Below, in pieces: positions 27,598-36,472 of a stretch of 64,000 nucleotides of DNA. How positions within the stretch are numbered: the first letter of the stretch is position 1; every line of letters starts with the position of its first letter. This DNA comes from Amedibacterium intestinale (lineage in GTDB: Bacteria; Bacillota_I; Bacilli_A; Erysipelotrichales; Erysipelotrichaceae), in assembly GCF_010537335.1 (NCBI RefSeq), contig NZ_AP019711.1, forward strand, positions 1,426,001 through 1,490,000, read 5' to 3'. The position numbers were made by a program, and so were the translations under genes. The notes beneath the pieces were generated by a model that was not told the origin of the DNA, made no database searches, and saw only the letters and a list, made by a program, of their open reading frames with translations.

Positions 27598-29757
27598 TTA
27601 ATCCAGTGCTTTTATGTATCGCAGTTTGAATTTTGCACGTTTTTTCATTCTATGCATTAGTTTATTCTTTTCTTCTTGTATGAATGATGTTAATTGATGA
27701 AATTCACTCTCATCTAATCCTTGACGAGAATATATTGCTTTTTCATATAAGGTATGAATTACTTCCTGCTCCTGTGCACCAAAACAACAAAGTGCTTCAT
27801 AATACTGCATCAAGGCAATAGCTGCCTGTTTTCTATCAGAATTCATCATTTTCTTTTTCTTCCTGTAATAACGTATCTTTCTTTGTCCATAAACAAGAAC
27901 AAGTACACCAAAAATACTTATCATAATATAAACATACTTAGGAATATGTATATTTAATGTTGTCTGTGTGTTTGTATTTCTATTTCCCTGCTCATTAATC
28001 AACGTTTGAAAGTTTTCATTTTGCGTATTATTCTGCTCTCTTTGCGGATTTTCATTAGGCGTATTTTGTACATCTGTATTTGGTTGTGTGGAAGGATCTT
28101 CTATGGTAGAAGGAACTGTATAATCTTCATCAGCATTTCGAAAACCAGGAGTAACTTCTACAGGTATCCATCCTTTATCACGAGTAAATATTTCTACCCA
28201 TGCATGAGCATCGCTATCTCTTGCAGTTCCTTTATAATCAGGTGTATAAGCATCTATGCGATACCCTTCTACATAACGAGCAGGTATTCCATAGTAGCGA
28301 AGCATCATTGTTGCTGCACTTGCAAAATGCACACAATATCCCCTATGACTCTGTGTAAGAAACCAGGTAATAAAATCTTGATTCTTTGGCGGATAACCTG
28401 GACTTAAGGTATAACTATAATTTTTCGAAAGATACGCTTTCACATAATTGATACACTCAAGAGGAGTTTGAAAGTGCTCTAGATACAATGTATTATCAAA
28501 TATTTCTTCTAACTCAGATGGTATCTGCAAGTAATGATCATATACAAAATTTATATAGGCATTTCCTTCCTCTGAATCAAAATAGCTGTTATCTGTTAAA
28601 GAAGCAACATCCCATACTTCATAAGAATAATCTTTTTTCTCTTTAGGAAGCGTCATGTATGCATCATAATAAATTCCTGATTCCTGCTGTATACTGGATA
28701 GATTATAAGGTTCCAATGCATACTGTCTGTTTTTTCTTGTATCATGAATGATAATCTTCTCATCATCCTCTTGTTGTATTTGATTTGTATAAACATTCAT
28801 CCATGTACGAATCTGATTCCATTTAATATGTTTCCCTTGCGCATAGCTTTCCTGTGTTAAAACCGTCCATGCATTATCATTATAGAAAGCACTGCTTAAG
28901 GTTTTTAAATATAATGCTTCTGATTTTTCTCTTTCTACTGTAAACTGTACTGCACCTGTATAATGACGATTTCCGGCAAGATTAAGATCCACCTCTCCTT
29001 CTTTTTCTTTACCATTCAAAAGACTATAGGAACTTCTATACAATACATCAACCAAGTTTGCCCGCAGACCTGATTTTATAGCACTAATTTGATAATATTG
29101 CGGTGGAAGCAGTGTAAATAGACTTACACAAACAACGACTATGCAGCTTGCAATGTACAAAAAGATACGCAACTCTGCTTTTGTATCTGAAGTCTTCTGT
29201 CTTTTTTTATAAAAAGAGATAAACAAAAGATATCCCCATAAAATAAACAATCCTATCGTTAATATCCAGGGGATTGGCGGACTATATAATAAAGATGGAA
29301 AAAAGAATAGAAATGTACATAGGAAAACAGTAAATAAATGACTTTCTTCAAAAATACAATGATACAGAATGATCATTTCCAGCAGAAAGATACTTACCAA
29401 AAGAAAAAACACACCTGTCTCAACACCAGTATTTGCTGGAATGGGAAACTGCTCAAAGGTATAGGTTGAAGTCTGTGCATACACAGTCGTAATTTGATTA
29501 TAAATATAAAATATAGAAGTTTTCACCCAGGAAATATTAAGAAGAAAGAAAAGGAAGATAATAAGTATTATAAAAAATGGCAATTTACGCAGGAAATATC
29601 TTTTCTTTACTTCTACATATACAACAGAACAAATAATCCCTACAACAAAAAACGGCAAGTAAAGATTCATGATTGGAAAAACAGTTAAAAAATGAAGAAA
29701 AGGAAGAAATAAAGATACAAAATATAAGATATAATCAGCTCTATTTAGCTGTTTCAT
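27598..29757 (-). CDS. Transglutaminase-like membrane protein (TgpA type)
   Basis: This 719-residue membrane protein has six or more N-terminal helices (about residues 5-230), an extracytoplasmic transglutaminase core (about 430-560), a Pro/Asn/Gln-rich linker (about 570-620), one more helix and a C-terminal cytoplasmic tail. The catalytic cysteine is in HRGYCVHFASAATMMLRYYGIPARYVEGY and the histidine in DSDAHAWVEIF; the third position is in GWIPVEVTPGF. The start ATG 29757 overlaps the end of the DUF58 gene and has GGAGGG upstream. It forms an operon with MoxR and DUF58 genes, a widespread triad thought to act in envelope or stress functions. Confidence 0.9.
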   Translation of the reverse strand: MKQLNRADYILYFVSLFLPFLHFLTVFPIMNLYLPFFVVGIICSVVYVEVKKRYFLRKLPFFIILIIFLFFLLNISWVKTSIFYIYNQITTVYAQTSTYTFEQFPIPANTGVETGVFFLLVSIFLLEMIILYHCIFEESHLFTVFLCTFLFFFPSLLYSPPIPWILTIGLFILWGYLLFISFYKKRQKTSDTKAELRIFLYIASCIVVVCVSLFTLLPPQYYQISAIKSGLRANLVDVLYRSSYSLLNGKEKEGEVDLNLAGNRHYTGAVQFTVEREKSEALYLKTLSSAFYNDNAWTVLTQESYAQGKHIKWNQIRTWMNVYTNQIQQEDDEKIIIHDTRKNRQYALEPYNLSSIQQESGIYYDAYMTLPKEKKDYSYEVWDVASLTDNSYFDSEEGNAYINFVYDHYLQIPSELEEIFDNTLYLEHFQTPLECINYVKAYLSKNYSYTLSPGYPPKNQDFITWFLTQSHRGYCVHFASAATMMLRYYGIPARYVEGYRIDAYTPDYKGTARDSDAHAWVEIFTRDKGWIPVEVTPGFRNADEDYTVPSTIEDPSTQPNTDVQNTPNENPQREQNNTQNENFQTLINEQGNRNTNTQTTLNIHIPKYVYIMISIFGVLVLVYGQRKIRYYRKKKKMMNSDRKQAAIALMQYYEALCCFGAQEQEVIHTLYEKAIYSRQGLDESEFHQLTSFIQEEKNKLMHRMKKRAKFKLRYIKALD

Positions 29758-30715
29758 ATACATTCCCTCCTTTAAGTGATGTAACTCCTTCTCCATTTAC
29801 TACCCATGCGATACCATCTATATGCGGCAGGTAAAATTCCTGCGGTTTTGGATTCATTAACATTTCTTCAATACATCTTGCTATATCCTCTTCCTGCGTT
29901 ATTTCAAAACTAGGCATTTCCATTTGACTTTGCCAAAAACAACGAATGGATTGTTCCTGTTTTAAAAAGAACAAAGCCAAATCTTTAAAACAGGAAAATG
30001 CATAAATACATTCTTCAATGGTTCCACTTAAATCAACAAATACATCAATTTCTTCCCTTTCTACAGACACAAATTCTCTTACCATTGTTTTTGATAGTTT
30101 ATAGCTTAACTTATGATGAATTCTATTAAGCTTGTCTCCCGGTATATATTCACGTACTTCATGTTTATCTTCCATATAACCACTGTGATTGGAATTTATC
30201 CAGCCATTTTCTTTTTCTCCTGCATTTTCTATCTGTACAATAAGATTTGTAGGAAGTAAATCAGGTTTTATCATAAATGTCTGCTGCTGTTGACAGGAAA
30301 AACGTTTTTTAAACAAACCAAGCATATCATACCCTTCATATCCTTCAATACGTAAAATATAATTTCCAATCGCAGTTTGATCATCTTCAAGTATGATTTT
30401 TTCTTTACTGCCACTAAAAAGCCAGTAATTATGCTTCTGCTTTTCCCCAGTAAAAGAATTTTCCAATATAATTGGAATCTGCAGATTGATAAGTGGAAAT
30501 AATTTGAAATTTCCACTACGAATCATAAACTGATGATTCTGGTATAAAAAAGCAAGCTTAATAGAAGAAATCTGTATACGCATTGCCAGAAAAGAAAAAA
30601 GAGGAAATGAAAGCAAAAGGATTAATACTAAAAGGAAGATATAACCACCAAAGAAAAGGTTACATATTCCTATAGGAAGCAATATGAACAGATAACCTAT
30701 TCTATATCGAATCAT
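29741..30715 (-). CDS. DUF58 domain protein
   Basis: This 324-residue protein has two N-terminal membrane helices (about residues 8-45), then an extended beta region and the DUF58 core: EYIPGDKLNRIHHKLSYKLSKTMVREFVSVEREEIDVFVDLSGT, a variant of the usual YRPGDDxRxIdW ... KEFexErE ... DxS, ending in a von Willebrand A-like metal-site start. The typical tryptophan after RIH is lost. DUF58 proteins pair with MoxR ATPases. It overlaps the MoxR gene by 4 bases (ATGA) and the transglutaminase gene by 17 bases, so coupling is tight. Confidence 0.88.
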   Translation of the reverse strand: MIRYRIGYLFILLPIGICNLFFGGYIFLLVLILLLSFPLFSFLAMRIQISSIKLAFLYQNHQFMIRSGNFKLFPLINLQIPIILENSFTGEKQKHNYWLFSGSKEKIILEDDQTAIGNYILRIEGYEGYDMLGLFKKRFSCQQQQTFMIKPDLLPTNLIVQIENAGEKENGWINSNHSGYMEDKHEVREYIPGDKLNRIHHKLSYKLSKTMVREFVSVEREEIDVFVDLSGTIEECIYAFSCFKDLALFFLKQEQSIRCFWQSQMEMPSFEITQEEDIARCIEEMLMNPKPQEFYLPHIDGIAWVVNGEGVTSLKGGNVYETAK

Positions 30716-31650
30716 TTTGATTTCTCCGCTTTTGGAGGAGTAATGGAAAGTAATATTTCATTTAATATCTGCGTCTTCTTTTGTATATTTCCATTATCCT
30801 GCTTAATATGAATACGATGCGCTATGACATCTTGGAATACATACACAATATCTTTAGGAACAACATAGTCTCTTCCATTTAAATACGCACTTGCTTTTGC
30901 CATATTTACAAGAGAAATTCCAGCACGAGGACTAGCCCCCTGATAAATAGATGCATGATTTCTTGTCGCATTCAACAATTCTACGATATAAATCAATAAA
31001 TGTTCATGAATGTATACTTGTTCACATTCTTTCTGCATTTCCAGCATATCACAAGCACTAATCACTGGCTGCACTTCATAAGAAGCAGGTGTTTGTTTTC
31101 TTTTTAATATTTCCACTTCTTCCTCTTGTGTGGGATATCCCATATGTAAACAGATAGTAAAACGATCCAATTGGCTTTCTGGAAGCAATTGTGTTCCTGC
31201 TGAACCAAATGGATTTTGCGTCGCAATGACCGTAAAAGGAGAAGGCACCTTTTGTGTGTAGCCATCTATCGTTACCTGGCCTTCTTCCATTACTTCTAAT
31301 AACGCTGCCTGTGTCTTGCTGGAAGTTCGATTGATTTCATCTGCTAAAAATATATTACAAAACACAGCTCCTTTATGGAATTGCAATTCTCCACTTTTCG
31401 CATCTATCATAGAAAATCCCACAACATCACTAGGCAATACATCTACTGTAAACTGTATCCTTTTCGTTTCTAGCTGCATTGCTTTCGCAAATGCTGCCGC
31501 CATCGTTGTTTTTCCAACACCTGGAATATCTTCCAAAAGAACATGTCCTTTCGCAAGCATCGTCATTAAGATTTTTTTTGCTTGTTCATCTTTTCCTACA
31601 ACAGCTTTTTGTACTTCTTGTAAAATCAACTCTGTTTTTCTCATAACCAT
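30712..31650 (-). CDS. MoxR-family AAA+ ATPase
   Basis: This cytoplasmic AAA+ ATPase of 312 residues acts as a chaperone-like partner of DUF58/VWA proteins. Walker A is IPGVGKTT (near residue 47), Walker B is IFLADEINRTSSKTQ (near 108), and sensor 1 is VIATQNPFG. The arginine-finger region follows as LPESQLDRF, and GASPRAGISL marks the lid domain. The start is ATG 31650 with AAGGA seven bases upstream. A minus-strand TTGACA at 31694-31699 may mark its promoter, though the -10 is weak. It is the first gene of the three-gene operon. Confidence 0.93.
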   Translation of the reverse strand: MVMRKTELILQEVQKAVVGKDEQAKKILMTMLAKGHVLLEDIPGVGKTTMAAAFAKAMQLETKRIQFTVDVLPSDVVGFSMIDAKSGELQFHKGAVFCNIFLADEINRTSSKTQAALLEVMEEGQVTIDGYTQKVPSPFTVIATQNPFGSAGTQLLPESQLDRFTICLHMGYPTQEEEVEILKRKQTPASYEVQPVISACDMLEMQKECEQVYIHEHLLIYIVELLNATRNHASIYQGASPRAGISLVNMAKASAYLNGRDYVVPKDIVYVFQDVIAHRIHIKQDNGNIQKKTQILNEILLSITPPKAEKSK

Positions 31651-31735
31651 TTTCCATTCCTTTTTTCTTAAGATTAAAATATTCAAAACAATTTGTCAAA
31701 CATCAATTTATGAAGATATTTTAAAAATTTATATT

Positions 31736-31776
31736 AAAAACATGGTGAAGTACGATTAAATCGTTCTTCACCATGA
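31736..31776 (-). terminator. Long hairpin terminator before the MoxR operon
   Basis: CATGGTGAAG (31741-31750) and CTTCACCATG (31766-31775) pair perfectly, with an inner ACGAT/ATCGT stem and a 3-base loop. On the minus strand it is followed by TTTTTAATATAAATTTTT, ending the ecf-truA operon. Confidence 0.8.
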
Positions 31777-31788
31777 TATCAAAACTAT

Positions 31789-32424
31789 TTATCTTCTCTT
31801 ACATTGCAGCTCTTCTGGATTTAATTGTATTCTCGCAAAAGAAATTTCATTATTTTTCGGACATGGAAGAGCCTGAATCATAAAGGAACAAAGGGTACAA
31901 TAACCATTTGAATTACTTCTTCTGATACATTCATAATCACACTTCTTTATACAATTTGCCTCTATCCAATCTCCTAAACGCAAAGCTGCTTCATTGGCCA
32001 GATGATGAGAAAATTCCTTAGGAACCCCACAATCCATCAAATATCTCTGTAAAATATCTGCATATGTCAAAGCATAAGAAATCACAAAATAATTTTCCGC
32101 ATTATTTTTCTGCAGTTGTTTTGTCCACTGTTTCATATCTGCACCTAATGCCTTAAACTCTGATTCATCTATATGCTGTCTTGGCTGTTTTAAATAATCT
32201 TCATGTTCCTGTTTATAAGCCGCAAGAAATTCACTCATTGTCTTCAATAATTGAAATTTAAAGGTTGGAAAATCAATCGTGACTTTGCATTGTTCCTCGA
32301 TTTTTTTAAATGCCTCTGCACACATAATTAAAGCAGCATCGATTGTTTCAGCTTCAAATACTGACAATCGAGTGATAGGCGGTTCTAAAAACATTAATAA
32401 CTCTTTTCCATTTATATACTTCAT
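31789..32424 (-). CDS. Hypothetical protein with a C-terminal cysteine cluster
   Basis: I do not recognise this 211-residue soluble protein. It is largely helical. Near the C-terminus (about residues 155-190) six cysteines occur as C-x3-C-x3-C-x9-C-x2-C-x8-C, a spacing that suggests a metal or Fe-S site. The start is chosen at ATG 32424, nine bases after AGGGTG; ATG 32394 is a second option. It lies 13 bp behind truA and is followed by a strong terminator, so it is the last gene of the ecf-truA operon. No function can be given. Confidence 0.7.
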   Translation of the reverse strand: MKYINGKELLMFLEPPITRLSVFEAETIDAALIMCAEAFKKIEEQCKVTIDFPTFKFQLLKTMSEFLAAYKQEHEDYLKQPRQHIDESEFKALGADMKQWTKQLQKNNAENYFVISYALTYADILQRYLMDCGVPKEFSHHLANEAALRLGDWIEANCIKKCDYECIRRSNSNGYCTLCSFMIQALPCPKNNEISFARIQLNPEELQCKRR

Positions 32425-32437
32425 TTTACCATACACC

Positions 32438-33187
32438 CTATTCTTCTTGGTTTTTATAATTTACTTTCACCAGATATAACCCTTGTGCATCTGCCTTGTA
32501 ACGACATACATGTTTATCTTTGGCTTCCAGCATTTGCATAATATCTTCTTTTGTAAGTTTATGTTTTCCTGCTTCTATTAACGTTTGTGAAATCATACGC
32601 ACCATATAGCGAAGAAATCCATTTCCTTCAAAAATTAAACGTACTGCATGTTTCTCTTTTCTAACCTCTAAACGATGAATCGTTTTTATACGTGGTTTTC
32701 TAGGATCTAACTTACTGCTTGTAAAACTTGTAAAATCATGCGTACCGATAAATACATTGGCACACTCCTGCATGTACGCTACATCTAAATGTGCACGATC
32801 CTTTGCCATATAACGTTCATAAAAAGGATTCAATACATCTTCGCTAATCAAATAATCATAACGCTTTCCTGCTGCATCAAAACGAGCATGAAATGTATCC
32901 GACACAGTTTCTACCTGCTGAATACGAATATCTTTTGGTAATAAAGAATTTAAAGCTCTTTTCCAGTTTTCATTTGATAGATTCTTATTACTGTCAAAAT
33001 GAAAGACTTGTGCAAGTGCATGTACACCTGCATCCGTTCTTCCGCTTGCATGGATGCTAACTGGTTCTTTTACAATTCTTTCTAACGTTCTTTCTATTTC
33101 TTCCTGTATAGAATGCGTATTCATCTGTTTTTGCCATCCACCATAGTTACTGCCATCATAACTCAAAGTAACTTTATATCTAGGCAT
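32438..33187 (-). CDS. truA: tRNA pseudouridine(38-40) synthase
   Basis: TruA converts uridines 38-40 of the tRNA anticodon arm to pseudouridine. The 249-residue protein shows the catalytic motif SGRTDAGVHALAQ (Asp near residue 52), the N-terminal LSYDGSNYGGWQKQ and the C-terminal FLRYMVRMISQTLIEAGKHK. ATG 33187 lies in the last codons of ecfT (8-base overlap), an arrangement common in Firmicutes, where ecf genes and truA form one operon with ribosomal proteins nearby. Confidence 0.97.
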   Translation of the reverse strand: MPRYKVTLSYDGSNYGGWQKQMNTHSIQEEIERTLERIVKEPVSIHASGRTDAGVHALAQVFHFDSNKNLSNENWKRALNSLLPKDIRIQQVETVSDTFHARFDAAGKRYDYLISEDVLNPFYERYMAKDRAHLDVAYMQECANVFIGTHDFTSFTSSKLDPRKPRIKTIHRLEVRKEKHAVRLIFEGNGFLRYMVRMISQTLIEAGKHKLTKEDIMQMLEAKDKHVCRYKADAQGLYLVKVNYKNQEE

Positions 33188-33980
33188 AAAAACATAATAC
33201 GATCATACCTGCTAAAAGAAGCATGCTTCCTATTAACAGGATATAATCTTTCCCCTGCATTTTTAACTGTTTATAACGTGTTCTTGGCTGATTTGGCACA
33301 TATCCTCTAGCTTCCATAGCATATGCTAAATCTTCTGCTCTTTGAAAAGCAGATACAAATAATGGAACGATCAAAGACAAGATAGCTCTGATTTTTTCCA
33401 TTAATTTTCCTTCTTCCATATCAACACCGCGAGATGCCTGTGCCTTCATAATACGTTGTGTTTCTTCAATCAATGTTGGAATAAAACGCAATGCAATAGA
33501 AATCATCATTGCTATTTCATGTGCCGGTACATGAATCTTTTGAAATGGTTTTAATAAATCTTCAATTCCTAACGTTAGCTCAAGTGGTTTTGTTGTTGCA
33601 GTTAAAATTGTGGTAATCATAATCATTAACGCCAAACGAATAACGATATACAAAGTCTGAGAAATAGCATCACTGTAAATTTCCCATCCAAAAATTGTAA
33701 ATAATAAGGTTCCACTTCGCACAACCATTAAATTAATAACCAAAAGAAATACCAGCATAAACAGCATTGGTTTCATTGCTCTCCATAAAAAATTAATTTT
33801 TAATTTTGCACTAAGTGCAACTGCTAATACCAATAATCCAATTACAGCATATCCAATATATCCAGTAGGAATAAATATCGCAATCATAACCAAAAGCATT
33901 GCACAAATTTTTGCTCTTGGATCCAATTTATGAATAACAGAATCTAATGGCAGATATTTACCTAATGCAATATTATTCAT
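33180..33980 (-). CDS. ecfT: Energy-coupling factor transporter transmembrane subunit EcfT
   Basis: EcfT links vitamin-binding S subunits to the two ATPases of the shared ECF module. The 266-residue protein has about five to six helices and the two coupling-helix ARG-type motifs: SRGVDMEEGKL (near 180) and EARGYVPNQPRT (near 222), which dock into the ATPases. It overlaps ecfA2 upstream by 8 bases and truA downstream by 8 bases. No S component is seen in the window, as usual for group II ECF systems. Confidence 0.96.
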   Translation of the reverse strand: MNNIALGKYLPLDSVIHKLDPRAKICAMLLVMIAIFIPTGYIGYAVIGLLVLAVALSAKLKINFLWRAMKPMLFMLVFLLVINLMVVRSGTLLFTIFGWEIYSDAISQTLYIVIRLALMIMITTILTATTKPLELTLGIEDLLKPFQKIHVPAHEIAMMISIALRFIPTLIEETQRIMKAQASRGVDMEEGKLMEKIRAILSLIVPLFVSAFQRAEDLAYAMEARGYVPNQPRTRYKQLKMQGKDYILLIGSMLLLAGMIVLCFYA

Positions 33981-34833
33981 GCGTTTTCACCTCTTTTGCT
34001 ACTGCTTTTGCCAGTTCTTTTATATCTACTATAGAGGAATCAATCGAAAATCCTTTTTTTCGCAGTTCTTCTCTTAAACGAATAATTGCAGGAGGATTAA
34101 TACGTAATTCTTGCAATAAATCTAAATTCTCAAAAAATGTTGTTACATCGCATTGCTTTTCAATCTGTCCATCTTTTACTACCACGACTTCATCACAATA
34201 CGATAAAACATGTTCCATATCATGAGTAACGATTAATACTGTTTTATGAAACTCTTTATTCATACGAACAAACAGCTGCATCATATCTTTTGCTCCTTGC
34301 GGATCTAAACCGGCAGTTGGCTCATCTAACACTAAAACACTTGGATCCATTGCCAAAATTCCCGCAATCGCAATTCTTCTTTTTTGCCCACCGGATAAAT
34401 CAAATGGTGAACGTTTTAAATAACTTTCATCCAATCCTACAAGATCCAGCATGTCCTTTGCAATCTTATGAGCTTCTTCTTCATCAATTCCAAAGTTTTT
34501 TGGACCAAAAGCAATATCTTTTTCTATTGTTTCTTCAAATAGCTGATATTCTGGAAACTGAAAAACAAGTCCTACCTGTTTTCTTAATTCTTTTAAATTT
34601 TTATTTTTTTCTTTTGCTATAATCTTTTTATCTAGAATTTCCAATTCTCCTTCACTTGGAAGTAATAACGCATTTAAATGCTGTACAAGAGTAGATTTTC
34701 CACTTCCTGTTTCTCCAATAATTGCAGTAACTTTTCCTTCTGGAATTTCTAGATTTATATTTTTTAAAGCAGCATAGGAAAATGGAGAATCTGGATTGTA
34801 TATATGTGCTACTTCTTTAAAGCGGATTGCCAT
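33973..34833 (-). CDS. ecfA2: Energy-coupling factor ATPase EcfA2
   Basis: This is the second ATPase of the ECF vitamin/metal uptake module, 286 residues. Walker A is GETGSGKST (near residue 40), the signature LSGGQKRR (near 145), Walker B VLVLDEPTAGLDP and the switch VTHDM. The start is ATG 34833 after AGAGGAATT; it lies within the end of ecfA1 (25-base overlap). The C-terminal domain (about 230-286) is the usual EcfA dimerisation part. Confidence 0.95.
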   Translation of the reverse strand: MAIRFKEVAHIYNPDSPFSYAALKNINLEIPEGKVTAIIGETGSGKSTLVQHLNALLLPSEGELEILDKKIIAKEKNKNLKELRKQVGLVFQFPEYQLFEETIEKDIAFGPKNFGIDEEEAHKIAKDMLDLVGLDESYLKRSPFDLSGGQKRRIAIAGILAMDPSVLVLDEPTAGLDPQGAKDMMQLFVRMNKEFHKTVLIVTHDMEHVLSYCDEVVVVKDGQIEKQCDVTTFFENLDLLQELRINPPAIIRLREELRKKGFSIDSSIVDIKELAKAVAKEVKTHE

Positions 34834-35636
34834 AATTCCTCTACCACCCTTTCCATAGTTATACATGGAGAAAGTTCCACCTGTTCTTCTTTTAATGCAT
34901 TTACAAACTTTAAGGCAAATGGAATATCCAGATGTAAATTCAGAAGTTCCTTTTCTTTTACTAATATTTCTTCAGGTTTCCCTTCCATAACAACATGTCC
35001 CTTATCCATAACAATAACATGATCTGATTTGCTAACTTCTTCAATATCATGTGTTATAGAAACCATTGTTATCTTACTGTCTTTATGAATTTGCTGAATT
35101 AGTTCATTAATTTCTGCTTTTCCCTGTGGATCCAGCATACTTGTAGATTCATCAAAAATAATAATAGATGGCTGCATTGCCAATACACCTGCAATGGCAA
35201 CACGCTGTTTTTGCCCACCGGATAATCTAGTTGGCTCACTTTGTAAATAACGAGTCATTTTTACTTTCTTGGCATATTCTTCAATAATGGATTGCATCTT
35301 CTCTGTAGGAACTTGATGATTTTCTAATCCGAATGCAATATCATCAGCTACAGTAGCACCAATAAATTGGTTATCTGGATTTTGAAAAACAATACCAACT
35401 TTATTTCGTATATGGAATAAAGATTCATATGTTAATTCTTCTCCATCTACAAAAATATTTCCATGATCTTTTTCCAATAATCCAATCAGAAGTTTCGCAA
35501 TGGTACTTTTGCCACTTCCATTATGTCCAATAATCGTCGTATAGCTTCCTTCTTTAATAGAAAAGGATACATTTTCCACTGCATTCTTTTCCTTATCATA
35601 AGAGAAGGTTAAATTTTCCACATGAATTTTATCCAC
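34809..35636 (-). CDS. ecfA1: Energy-coupling factor ATPase EcfA1
   Basis: This is the first ATPase of the ECF module, 275 residues. Walker A is GHNGSGKST, the signature LSGGQKQR and Walker B IIIFDESTSMLDP, in which Ser replaces the usual Pro/Ala after the catalytic Glu; EcfA1 proteins often vary at this point. The start is GTG 35636, four bases after GAGG. It is the first gene of ecfA1-ecfA2-ecfT-truA and has its own promoter just upstream. Confidence 0.95.
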   Translation of the reverse strand: MDKIHVENLTFSYDKEKNAVENVSFSIKEGSYTTIIGHNGSGKSTIAKLLIGLLEKDHGNIFVDGEELTYESLFHIRNKVGIVFQNPDNQFIGATVADDIAFGLENHQVPTEKMQSIIEEYAKKVKMTRYLQSEPTRLSGGQKQRVAIAGVLAMQPSIIIFDESTSMLDPQGKAEINELIQQIHKDSKITMVSITHDIEEVSKSDHVIVMDKGHVVMEGKPEEILVKEKELLNLHLDIPFALKFVNALKEEQVELSPCITMERVVEELWQSALKK

Positions 35637-35666
35637 TATTCCTCACCTCAACGTCACAACGCAGTA

Positions 35667-35695
35667 ATTATACACTTTTTTGTTCGCTAGCACAA
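35667..35695 (-). promoter_or_regulatory. SigA-type promoter of the ecf operon
   Basis: Minus-strand TTGTGC (35690-35695) and TATAAT (35667-35672) are 17 bases apart, with transcription expected near 35660. The ISL3 element begins only 26 bp upstream and leaves the promoter whole. Confidence 0.8.
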
Positions 35696-35712
35696 CTAAA
35701 AGAAAAAGCCGA

Positions 35713-35720
35713 ATAACATT
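35713..35720. repeat. 8-bp target duplication, left copy (ISL3 element)
   Basis: ATAACATT abuts the left inverted repeat of the ISL3 element and is repeated at 38025-38032. Confidence 0.85.
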
Positions 35721-35922
35721 GGTTATCCAAGAATGGTTAGGGTTAGGGGTTTACCCAAGATTACTTGGGGCAAGGAACTTACCTGCCCTTTTTTTGTTCC
35801 AAACTTTTTGGGGTTTCGTATTATACTATGATCGAAAGGATAATAACAGGCATTAAAAAAAGCAGTTACCATATTTTCTCACCCCGGCAACCGCTTTTCT
35901 GTGGCCCTGTTCGGTACCACTC

Positions 35923-36378
35923 ATGTTACATCTATATTGTAATCACAATGAACAATTTAATCAACGCTCATATGACAATTTAATCAATAAATTTAATATT
36001 ACGATCCATACCATGGAATGTCCTCGTTGTCATGCGAAGGGTTCTTTGATTTTTTATGGACATCGTGTTCGTAAATTTATCTTTGTGACTCGCACTGTTT
36101 TGATCAATGCCCAGCGATGTCGGTGTAAAGAATGTGGTGCTATTCATATCATTCTTCCTTCTTTTGTAGTTCCAGGATTCAATCATGTCTATTTATCCAT
36201 CCGAAAGGTTTTGAATAAAGAGCCTGACCGATCATTAGAAGATTCTTATTTCTACAGATTCATCAAAAGTTTTTTCCCACCTTTTCCAAAATCTTCAGAA
36301 GATTCGGATTATCTTGCCTTCTTACGCCGGAGCTCGCTTTTTCGAAAATTCGGTTCTTATGCATTTTTAAGTCGATAA
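35923..36378 (+). CDS. Zinc-ribbon accessory protein of the ISL3 element (possibly DUF6431)
   Basis: This 151-residue protein contains a zinc-ribbon near its middle: MECPRCHAKGSLIFYGHRVRKF ... CRCKECGAIHIILPSFVVPGF, resembling the N-terminal zinc-binding domain of ISL3 transposases, and a basic, aromatic-rich C-terminus. It may be the family annotated as DUF6431 (from memory). No strong ribosome binding site precedes ATG 35923, so the start is uncertain. It lies 94 bp upstream of the transposase gene inside the same element and probably assists or regulates transposition. Confidence 0.65.
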   Translation: MLHLYCNHNEQFNQRSYDNLINKFNITIHTMECPRCHAKGSLIFYGHRVRKFIFVTRTVLINAQRCRCKECGAIHIILPSFVVPGFNHVYLSIRKVLNKEPDRSLEDSYFYRFIKSFFPPFPKSSEDSDYLAFLRRSSLFRKFGSYAFLSR

Positions 36379-36472
36379 AAACAGCGACCAACCCGATATG
36401 TATATCCAGATATGCCTGCTTCGCTTATAGTTAAGGTGTACGAAGACTTGCTTTATCAGGAGGTGACACAAT

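Noticed and set aside
35735-35752. Telomere-like GGTTAGGGTTAGGGG repeat
   Set aside because: It is part of the left inverted repeat of the ISL3 element and occurs only about twice in tandem.
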